DNA of 64,000 nucleotides from the NCBI GenBank assembly GCA_028673005.1, contig CM054112.1, positions 186,880,564 through 186,944,563 of the forward strand, written 5' to 3'. Every line of letters begins with the position of its first letter. Within the stretch, counting starts at the first letter, position 1. Under the pieces are notes generated by a model. The model had not been told where the DNA came from. It searched no databases and was given only the letters and a program-made list of their open reading frames with translations. Positions 36,501 to 48,500 of the stretch are shown one piece after another. The stretch is from Tanypteryx hageni (Eukaryota > Arthropoda > Insecta > Odonata > Petaluridae). The translations under genes and the position numbers were made by a program.

Positions 36501-39500
36501 CTTTGTAAATCAGATTTCGGGTTAAATACTGTAGTTAACTAATTTGGTAAAAACTTAAAGCGAATCAGAATTAATATAGCGATATCTCGGAAATGTAACT
36601 TTAATTATAACAGCTAAATTTTGAAGACGTAAAAAAACCTTTTCGAAAGGAAACTTGACATTATCAGAACATAACAGACATTTGAATACCGTAAATGAAT
36701 AACAATGACATGGCAATTCCTCTTCACTTCCTTTTCTGAACATTTCCTTCCGTGCCAATCAACTTGTTCCTTCGGTGAAGACCTTCACCGATCCAAATTT
36801 TCCCTCCCCCTCTTCTCATTTCCACCCTACGACATATCAGCTGTTTCTCTCTCCGTTTTTCTTGTTTTTCTCTGCTTTATTTATACTTCTTCTGATCGTA
36901 ATGGAAGAACTCGAGTTGACTATTGAGGATTCAGTCTGACTTTCTCTGCAGAATTTTTTATTATCATCTTTATTAGATCTTCCTCTAAATTGAATGTAAT
37001 TCAGTAAAAGATATATCAACCTACTACATTATCATTCAAATGTTTGCTATGGACTCAAAATAAATTCAGAAAAAATAGAAAATTAATGACATTGTACCAC
37101 TTTTGGTAACAGATTAACATTTCCTTGAGCTTAAAATGGGATAAGTGTAATATATCCACGAATAATGTACTTTCGGAGTACTACTTTGATATATTCCAGA
37201 TAATGTCTTACTTGTTACGTTTCATAACGAGAGAAAACAAGAAGTCCAAACCAGGACTAATGCAGGTTGGTTTCCCAAAGTTGACGTCCCTAATTGATTA
37301 CTTATATTGACAGGAAATGTTTCAGTATGTGTTAGTCATTCCAAGGAATTCTCATACCATAAATACTACTTGTAGTTCATAGTATATCAATAATAGAGAA
37401 AAATTGGAAAACAAATTAATAGAGGTTTAAAATACTAAAACCAATGTCAAAATCTCTTTCTGACACATTCTGCATGTATTTTTTTAATAAAGAATTTAAT
37501 AAATGTTACTGTTTATACGCTAATATGTCTGTATCAACTGTCCATTGCTGAAGACCGAGCTCGCTAATAATCATCTCCATTACAACAATCCGATAAAATG
37601 CGATTTAAAACGCAAAAACACTATGTTTTAGTAGAAATTCAAGAAAATACGATTAATTATCAAATTTCGGCGATAAGAATTAGAATTTACATTCTTTTCC
37701 CCTTAGAACAGTACAAACCTCGCTCCGATACCACAATTTTAAAACATTTTAATGTATTAAAGAAAACACATCTGCACGATGGTTTAGGGATTTCCTATGT
37801 AAAACAAATAGGAAAAACGTTCCTGGAATCGAACCCGGGACTTCAATCTTCGCCAAATAAATTATAGCCAGGGGGTGGGCCCTGATAGCACGAGCCTAAT
37901 ACCAAGTTTCATGAAAATCGGTCCATTGGTGCAAAAGTTGTTAGTAGGGGACACACAGCCAGAACCATGTCATAAGGCTACTAGGGAGATCAGAAGATCG
38001 CAGGTTAATTATTTCTAATTTAGGCCTCCAAAAGAAAAATCTGATGTTGCCACCACCTGACTTTCTCCATACCTGTAATATTTCTAAAAATTCCAAATAG
38101 GTTACATAATAATAAATATTTTAAGAAACTGCGAGAAAAGTTTAGACTTAACAAAGAACAGAAATAAACTCAAACCATAGCCTTCTGATATTGGATATAG
38201 CCACAAAGCTCCAACAATTAAGAAAAGAAGAAAGAGCTTTACTAAGACGATGAAGAATTTCAGCTCGCGATTTCAACCCTAGTGAAGACCCGTCGCAGAC
38301 ATAAGACTTCCGCAATTTTCGCACTATACACCTTTAAAATATGCCTCTTGCATTTACGAAGTCGCTTGTGCTAATCTTTATCTCACAATACCAACAATGC
38401 TATTGACGGGAGTTTGTTTATTTACGTTACCATGATAAAAATAACAAACTCTTATACCCGGTTTTCCTAGTTCAAGAAGTCGGCAACAATTGGATATACA
38501 TGACAACCATAAGTTTTCGATTATAAAATATAGAAATTTTGCTGTTAAAAGTGTCATTTAGGAAATCTTTGGTTCGTATTTTAAATTCTACGGTAGAAAA
38601 ACAAAACTTCATTCATTTCTGCGTTTCTGGGCTTAAGTCTGCAACTCGTACTAGGGTTATTAGTAATTTTAAAGTCCAAATTAAAATTTGTCTACACTCA
38701 TTCCCATGTTATTCAAATGGAAAAAAGAAAAGAAAACATTAAAAAAATAAATATGGTCAATCAAATCGGTTTAAAAACCTTACTACACCATCATTCTATG
38801 CACTGCGATTACAATGATACCTTTCTCTTGCTTCTACGTTCTGTGGTTCTCGAGTTATAGAAACACACACATACATACAAACACTTACTTTTGTAGATAT
38901 ACTAGCAGAAACGCCCGGCTTCGCACGGGAAAGATTTCTTTTTAGTAGCAAACGATTTTTATTGTTCATTACTTTTATTGATATATCACTTTTGATGTAA
39001 TATTACAAAAAAAATAAACATGTGGGCAACACATGACTTTCTCCATATTTATATAGCAATATTTACTTCCGGTTGACAATTAAGAAAAGAAAAGGGAGCG
39101 TTACTAAGACGTAACTAAGCGTCAATTGTTAACAATAGTCTTCGGTAGGTGGTGGCCGCCAGAAATATAATATATCTCTTAAACAATGCATTATATGTAT
39201 CAATCAAAGGTTATAGAAAATTAAATTTCCTACAATTTTTATTCCAATACATTTTTACTTTCTCCATATACGTAGTACAGGGGAAAGTATTGTATTCATG
39301 AAAAAAATCGACTTCGAGATTTCAACGGAAATGCACGTATTGAGGTCCCCTGAACACGTTTTACCATTTTCTCGATGTCTGTTTGATTTATTTTTTGTGG
39401 ATGCTCTAACTCAAAAATTATTAATTAGATCAACGCGAAATTCTATATTTAACATTTTTATAAAAGTCAAAAGAATTGATTAGTTTTTGGTAAAAATCGG

Positions 39501-42500
39501 TTAACTGGAAGTGGGTGTTTACTCTTGTCACTTATCCGTTATTTTGACATATTTGCTTTAATATTTGATAAATGTAAAAATGTATTAGAATAAAAGATGT
39601 AGGAAATTTAATTTTATACAACCTTTATTTAAGACATTTTTCCATATAATGTTTTGTTTAAGAGATATCTTATATTTTTAGCTGCCACCACCACGCCACC
39701 TACCGACGATTATTGTTAACAATTGAGGCTTAGTTACGTCTTAGAAACGCTTCTTTTTGTTTTTTTAATTGTTGGAGCTAGGTTGGAACTAGGTATCTTG
39801 AGTAACTGTGCCGTAATATTAGTCTAGAAACAGCGTCAATTAAAACATTTTCCATTAGTATACCGATCTTGTTATTTTGGTGTAATATTAACTCAAATTA
39901 CAAGGAAATCAATTTCGTAAATTCCGCTGTTTTTCAAATGGTTGAGTCGTTAAAAGAGTTTTGCTCGAAGTGGAAGTTAGAAAAGAAAGGCAATTTAAGC
40001 AGAAAACCTATTTTTTGAAGGCAGTTCAACTCTTTTTATAGACTAGCTGGCGCGCGTCACACATGTGACGCAAATCGAAGACAGCCTTCTTGTTAAAGAA
40101 ATAAAACACTTCATTTTATCTAACTATATAATTTGCATTTTAAAACAATTAGTACTTCAAATTTACTTTTCATTTTTCGTTAATTTTAATAATGATAAAT
40201 GGAAAAATAAGAGTAATATAATAAAGTTAAATGAATTCAAAAGTTAAATTAAAAACTTCTTAAAACATTCTTAACTTTGTTATCGCAACTGTATAAAATT
40301 TTTAAATTTTCTTTCAGTCGTACTTGTGACATACAGCTGTCCATGCACAAAAACCTGATTTTGTAAGAGTAATCCCACGGTATCAAATGTTTGTCCTTGA
40401 CTTTTATTAATCGTCATGGCAAAGGCTAACGTTATTGGAAACTGACGACGCTTCATCTAGAACGGAAGCTCGCTATCGCCTGTCAGTGTCACATCGGATT
40501 TAGGAAGTATAACAGCTCGGCCTTGATTACTTGCGGTCGTGCATTCAATGGTGTGCTGGCCAAGATATTTCACATTTAAACGTGTTCCATTGCACAGACC
40601 CTTCCTAACGTGTATGTTGCGAAGAAGCATTACGGCAGCGCCAATCCTGAGACGTAATTTATGCGGTGGCATTTCTTGCGGAGTAAGCGAATTTAAAAAT
40701 TCTGTTGGAGAGTTAGCTCTTTCATCTTCTGTACAGTTGATGGCCTCATCGATGCTGATATACTTCATGTTGTCCTGGAGTCAAAGTCATTCTGTCTAGG
40801 ATTTTGTTGTTGATCGAGAGCGAATCGACATTCTTGGGTGCTAATATTTTTAGTAGTATTTTTATTTGACTTTCTCCAACACTAAAGAAAATGCTTACAT
40901 ACCTATCGACATATAGAGGTTAACGCTTTATTATATAATATGACTGCCCTTATCCAGTAGTTGCAACTTTTCTTTCAATCTTCCTCGAATGTATTTAAGG
41001 AATCGACGAATTACTCAGACCACTCGACCGACCTATCGACGGCAATTTATATAAAAGTTGCATTTAATAGGCGGAAAATAATTATATTAAACCTATAAAA
41101 GTAAACACCACTTCATATTAAAGAGTGAATTATTGAACTCACCATGTGGCTGAAATCAAATTGCAATAATATATCCAAACTTTTTTTTGTTAATAGGGAA
41201 ATATAGTTTTCACAACCTAAAATATATTAAAATTTCGACTAAGCCTTCAGTATATAATCGGTAATTTGGCTAAATTTTTTAAATTAAAATTTTATCTATG
41301 TCAAGCTTGAGAAACCTATTTTAGCCCGCAGATAACGTCGAGGAATTAGCGATTTTTTACTTTCTCCGCGCTGCTAATGGACAATTTGACGAAAATTTTC
41401 CACCGACCAAGAATTAGGACACATAATTCCACCAACACATTTGGCAGCGAACGAACTAAATTATCCTTTTTGTCTATTTTCTCAGAACTGAAACGAGAAT
41501 TAGGTGATCGTCTTCGTTGATTTCGGTTTAAATCCGTCTCTTCCCCACCTTCTGGCGATATATCGTGACGAGGCATTATAATAAAAAAGAAACCCAACCA
41601 ATCGAATCGTTAGCTCGTCAAAGGATACCATAAAAATACTAAATTCAGGCGCCTCCCATCGCTTTTTCTTTTTCTCTCTCACTCTGGAAGCCATTCCTTT
41701 CCTGCCCCGTCCAATAACAATCCAACCCTCTTTCCTGCCGACCAATAACAGAACGCCTCGACGCACACCTTCGCCTCTTTTTGCTTATTTTTTTTTTTTG
41801 ATAAAGAGGGCCGGGCCCATCGCGAACCAGGCACGCCACCGCATAGACCAATTCACACCCGGCTTCCGCCCCCGCGGCGGTGGTAAAGGCCACGACCCCG
41901 AAGCAATGGGTCGAGGTCGTAACGTAACAATAACGAAGCGTTCGACCGAAGAAGAAATGCCACTCCCGAGTAATGAAACTCCTAATGCTCCTCTCGTTAA
42001 GCTAATGCGAGGGGCGATGACGGAGATGCATTTCCGTTATTCGCAATCGTCGGAGCGAGAAGGACGTCGAGGTCGACACGAGATAATAAGTCGCATCGTG
42101 GGAGCGGAATGACGGGGGGGGGGGGGGGGGGAATACACGCGTCCGAAATGTTTACAAGCACGTTCGAACAAAAAACAGGTTTTTTGCGGGTCGATGTTTG
42201 CATCTTGTTGGATCGAAGAATCAACGAACGCTCGGATTCGTAAATAAGCAGCAAATTAATCTTCGCAATGTGGAGGAAGGTATCCACTTAGTTGCTCCCA
42301 TGCTCTTAAATGTATGACAAAATTATGTCGGAGATACCAAGAGAATTTCATGATTTAAACTCTGAAGGAGTCTGTCAATATTATTGCATTATTTTATTTT
42401 ATTTACTTTTTTAAAGTCATGTTTAATTTTCAAGCTCAACGGATGAATAATTATACTGATTCAAAAATACGAAAAATTGAAATTAATGAAAGATATGTTT

Positions 42501-45500
42501 TTGCTATAACTTGGAAGAGGTCTGTTTTATCTCCTCTATTTCCTATGCTCCTTGGCGACTTCAACCGCAGCCTATAACTCTTCTACTCAATGAGAAAGTT
42601 CCGCAAATATGGAGAGTTACACCGCAAAATAAACTCGTTTGAACTTGACTTATGCCTGCTAACCGTCATTTCATATGCATGATGCGTAAATAAAATGTTT
42701 AAGACTTAATTTCACGAGAACGAGCCAGTCACTCTATGCATGAGTTCTTTCATATTACCATGATTGTGAATTGCAGCTCACCTGTTCGATGTTGCTGGAT
42801 GGAATTGAAATTTAGTGCGGTAGACCTCTTGTGAAGGTACGCTTTATTTAGTTGATGCAAGTTTATGCTAATTTAAAATAAACAAGTTTTGTTAACCCAT
42901 TCGTGTTTTATGAAGAACTGTAATATCAAACGTATTAAACCTCTAATGTTTTGTTCTTTTTTCTTTAGATAATCCTAATTTTCAGAAAGAAATTTCAAAT
43001 TCTTCATGGTGAAGAGTAGAAATTCCGAAGTCCAGGAGCGGATTAACCTATCGGGCATTCGGGCAGGCCCCGATGGACCGTTCACATTTACGCTAAAAGT
43101 ATTAAATTTAAAATGCATAAAACATTAGTGGAAATATTTACGCTGCGACATGGAAAAACAATGTTAATGCCTATGTGAATAATGTTTTTAATTTTGTTTG
43201 TGAGTATATATAAATATTTAAATAATAATAACATAACTATACGGGCCCGTTCAGATAAAACCCCCGGGTCGATATTCTCCCTCGATCCGCCCCTGCCGAA
43301 GTCTGGAGTTAATTTTTGCTTTCGCATTACAATAAAAGAGATTTAGAAAACATTACCAACGTTTATAAAGACCTAATACTTGTTTTACTGAAAATTCCCT
43401 GATTGCCTATTCAAAACTGTGTCGCGGAATCGAGAGAAATCTTAACGGAGACCTCGTCGCAGTTTTCAAAACTCGCCACGAACAGAGATCTTTCATTTTT
43501 CTGATATCTCTTCGTCATATTTATTTTAAAAAGTCGGAAAGCAAGGATATGCTCTCTGAAAGTATTTACCTGATGTCTACCTATAAAAAAGACGAGGTTA
43601 AAAAAATATTTTTTGGTACTGGGTTGAATATCTTTTTAGCACGCATACAGCTCTCTCACATTTGTCTTTTAACGGATCCTTCCACACATCGTCGTAAGAG
43701 CTATATGGATCGTATATTTTTTGAGAATTTTTTCTTCGCGGCATGTTCACAAAAGGATTTTGTTTCTAAGAATAAATACATTATTAAGCAGTTTTCATAG
43801 AACAGGCGTTCCGAAAAACTCGTATAATCTTAGAAATTTCCTTTATCGAAAAAAATATGGTTAAGCCACTTTCTGCAATAAAATTTTATAGAAAATCTGA
43901 TTGTTCTAGAAAAAGTAAACAAAAAAGATTCTCTAGAGAAAAGTTATTTCTTGTGCCATATTTTTGTCGGCTATTACAGTAGATTTTGTTCAACGGTCAC
44001 ATATTTTTGACTCTTAATTATCTGTTATCACTTCTTGTTGAATGTAAAATTCTGTTATTCTTTTTATGGCATCATCGATGTCGACATTGCGGATATGCAA
44101 AGAATTCCTAATATTTATGAAAAATGACGCATCGGTCTTCAGATTCGTTTTCTGCGGAAGTATTCAGTTAACTTAGAATAAACCGTTATCTCTATATATC
44201 CTTTTTATCGTAAAATACAGCAATGACTGAACAAATTTACTGCAAAATACGTAATTTTTGAAAATTGATAAGAAATAGTATCAGTGGAGTTTTCTGGGTA
44301 AATTTTTGACTAGTAAAAAATGTTTTGCCGTAAAAATCATCCTAGATTTTTTCAATTATTATATAACAGCAGTCGTTTTATATAGCGCGACTTTTTGCCT
44401 ATAACTCGAAAGATTCGATAAATCATAAAGGGAAAAAGACGCAGCTGTCATGCAGGAGGAGTGTATATGTGTTCGCGGTCGAAGTTTTATTGCTTGGGAA
44501 ATAAAGTTAAATGTCAAAGTTCACTCCCCACGTAAACCTTGGCGAGCCAATACGACAATCTATGAAGCACATATGAAGCCAATACCTTTAACGTTAACCG
44601 AGCCAAACTTTTGCAGCAAAATATTTTCCGAGAGAATTACAAAATTAGATCGAGAAAGAGCGAAATAAAAAAGGCTAAACATCATGGAACGAGACAGTAT
44701 CCACTGTTCTCGTCATCCCACCTCTTCGAGCCCTCCGAAAAGGGAAGTTTTGCATGCTTTCCTTTTCGAGTGCGCGTCCATCTTTTTTTATGCAGAGCCA
44801 AATCAATCCCCACCCCCTCCAAAGAGGCTTCCCTTCGTGAACACAATCACCCTACCTTTCCGTGACGGAGTCGCGAAGGGAGGAATGTTTGAAGCGCCTT
44901 GCTACCCCTTCAAAAGAATCACTCACTCCCTCTTATCGTGAAGTTTCAACCTCTCTCTTTCTCTCTTATTCCTTCTTCCCCTTCTCGTTTGAAAGCTCGC
45001 CGCCGACCTCTCTCCCTCCCTCCCCTCCGCCCTCTCTCCTTACAGACAATTTCCTTCTTTTTTCCCTCTCTCCTCGCTCCACTTCGCGCCATGCGTGTTC
45101 TGGCGCCTTTATATTTCGCGCCCGATCTAGGAAAAGTTCTCCCGTTTTCCCTCCAATTTTATTCTCGCAATACAGCTCTTCTCTCCCATCGCCCTCTTCC
45201 ATTCTACGTTCCTCTCGCGTGATACGTCAAAATAGGAGTAATTGTCATGCGGTTTGACGGAAGGAGAGGGAAAATGGGAAGTTTTAACGCGAACAGTAAA
45301 TGGGTTCGGTTATTACTAGTTTTCGAGAATTGAAAACAGAGAGAGATGCTAAACTCGGAAGGTCTTTTCACCCAGTTTTCTCTTGGCGTTAATGTGCTCT
45401 CAACTTGCCGAAAATTTTCAATCGGATGATTTTAATTCGGAGAAAATTGTGTTGTGGCTCGCATCTGCTGTGTGTTGCCCTTGAAACAGAGGAAAAAGAA

Positions 45501-48500
45501 TTAATAAACGTATAAATATTCAGATTTCAAAATTGATGCATCTGGGATGAAATACAAATTACCGAGTTCGACTTAATGAGAACATTATAAGGAAATTAAC
45601 CAGTTTTTAATAAAATAAATCTGATGTGGCCACCACATGACTTGCTCCATATCTGTAATATTTCTAAAAATTCCAAATAACAATAAATATTTTAAGAAAC
45701 TTCGAGAAAATTTTAGACTACAAAGAACAGAAATAAACTCAATTCATAGCCTTCTGATATTGGATATAGCCACAAAGCTCCAACAATTAAGAAAAGAAAT
45801 TGCAGGGTTACTAAGACTTAACTAAGCGTCAATTGTTAACAATAGTTGTCGGTAGGTGTCGTGGTGGTAGCAGCTAAAATATAATATATCTCTTAAACAA
45901 TGCATTATATGGAAAAATGTTTTAAACAAAGATTGTAGAAAATTAATTTTTCTACGACCTTTATTCCAATAATTTTTACATTTATCAAATAATAAAGAAA
46001 CTATTTCAAAATAACGGATATGTGACAAGATAAACACCCACTTCCGGTTAACCGATTTTTACCAAAAACTAATCAGTTCTTCTAATTCTTATAAAAAATG
46101 CTAAATATATAATTTCGCGTTGACCTGATTAATAGTTTTTGAATTAGAGCACCTACAAAAAGCTATCACATACACAGACATCGAGAAAATGGTCAAAACG
46201 TGTTCAGGGGATCTCAAAACGTGCATTACCATTGAAATCTCGAAGTCGATTTTCTTCATGAATACAATACTTTCCCCTATACTACGTATATGGAGAAAGT
46301 AATAAACGTAATGAATGATTCCATAGTTTTAAAATCCAGGATAATCAACTAAGGTTCAAGTTTACAATGATTAAGTCGTTTGGCGCATAGACCCTCGCCC
46401 GTCCATTCATGCAAATCATAATAATATAATTTTTGAGTTAATATATAGTATCAAATTTGTGTAAATGAATATGCACGCTGTATATAGAACTTTTTATTAG
46501 ATATTTTCACATTCATCCTAAATATAAACGTATGTGCACATGTGCGATGCATGCGGCGAACACGGACGGCCGAATAATCGGGGGCGGCCGATTGCTCGTA
46601 ACTCGCGTTACGCTGTACTGTTTAAAATGCTCTTTTTCTCTTTAAGCATAGGATAATTAGCGGGTTTTTAAATCCGCTTATGGGTTCCGTAGGTTTGTTC
46701 GTCTGTATGACGCGGTAGCTCCTAAACGATGGCATATAGACTTCGTTTATCGCCGATCGATTCAGTATTGTGTCGTTGAGCACGTTTTCTCGGTTTGTTC
46801 GTCTAAATTCTTTTTTCTTAAACCTCCATTTACTGTCTGCTACAGCAGCTCTTTCCTTGTTTGTTTTCAAATGTATTCCTGCATACGCCTAAGTTCCAAA
46901 AAATTTGTATTTCGATGGAACAACGGAGCAGAAACTGTAGGGACAGAGGGAGCATTGCCGCAATATTAACCCGCGAGAATGGGCCATCGATCCAAATACA
47001 TATTTTTACTTTTTCCATACATAGCATAGGGGAAAGTATTGTTTTTATGAAAAAATCGATTTCGAGATTTCAACGGAAATACACGTTTTGAGGTCCTCGG
47101 AACACGTTTTGACCATTTTCTCGATGATGTCTGTGTATGTGACAGCTTTTTTTGGGTGCTCTAACTCGAAAACTATTAATTATGTCATTGCGAAATTTTA
47201 TATTTAACATTTTTATAAAAGTCACAAGAACTGATTAGTTTTTGGTAAAAATCGGTGAAACGGAAGTGGGTGTTTACTCTTGTCACTTATCCGTTATTTT
47301 GAGATATTTGCTTTAATATTTGATAGATTTAAAAACATACCAGAATAAAAGTTGTAGGAAATTTAATTTTCTGAAAACTTTGCATTGCATTGTTTAAGAA
47401 AATACTTAAAAACTAAATTATTTAGCTGCCACCACCACGCCACCTACCGACGACTATTGTTAACAATTGGCGCTTCGTTACATCTTAGTAACGCTCCTTT
47501 TTATTTTTTAATTGTTGGAGCTTTGTGGTACATCCAATAGCAGAAGGCTATGGTTTGAATTTATTTCTGTTCTTTGTCAAGTAAAATTTTTATCGCAGTT
47601 TCTTAAATATTTTTACTTTCTCCATATACGTAGTATGAGAAAGTATTGTTTTCATGAAAAAAAATCGAACTCGAGATTTAAACGGTAATACATGTTTTAA
47701 GGTTCCCTGAACACGTTCTGACTAGTTTCGCAATGATGACTGTGTCTATCTGTCGGTCTGTATGTGATAGATTTTTGTGGGCGCTCTAACTCAAAAACTA
47801 TTAATCAGATCAACGCAAAATTTTAAATTAAACATTTTTATAAAAGTTAGAAGATCTGATTAGTTTTTGGTAAAAATCGGTCGACCGGAAGGGGATGTTT
47901 ACTCTTGTCACTTATCCGTTATTTTGAAATATTTGCTTTAATATTTGATAAATGTAAAAATTTATTGGAATAAAAGTTTTGGGAAATTTTATTTTCTATA
48001 ACCATTGATTGATACATTTTTCCATATAATGCATTGTTTAAGAGATATATTATATTTTTAGCTGCCACCACCATGCCACCTACCGAAGACTATTGTTAAC
48101 AATTGACGCTTAGTTACGTCTTAGTAACGCTCCTTTTTCTTTTGTTAATTGTCAACCGGAAGTAATTATTGACAACGATCCTAGAGCTAACAACATGTAA
48201 TTTGCCATATAAATATGGAGAAAGTCATGTGTTGCCCACATCAGTTTATTTATTATGTAACCTATTTGGAATTTTTAGAAATATTACAGGTACGAAAAAA
48301 GTCATGTGGTGGCCACATCAGATTTTTTATCAAGATTGCCATACTTTACTTTTACAAACAAAATATATCTAAGACATCGTTTCTGTAATTACGTTTCCTG
48401 ATTCAAAAATGAGCGGTTATAAAGGGACGTACACATGATGCATGTGTATTCATTTTAAGTATATTTGCCCCCAAGAAAATAATATGGGCACACCCATGAC

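Noticed and set aside
41645..42112. Opposed open frames of 82 and 104 codons in a GC-richer stretch
   Set aside because: No domain, no splice evidence, antisense to each other; GC content alone keeps the frames open.
44611..45257. Overlapping open frames of 85-131 codons
   Set aside because: CT-rich tract read in several frames; no recognisable domain.
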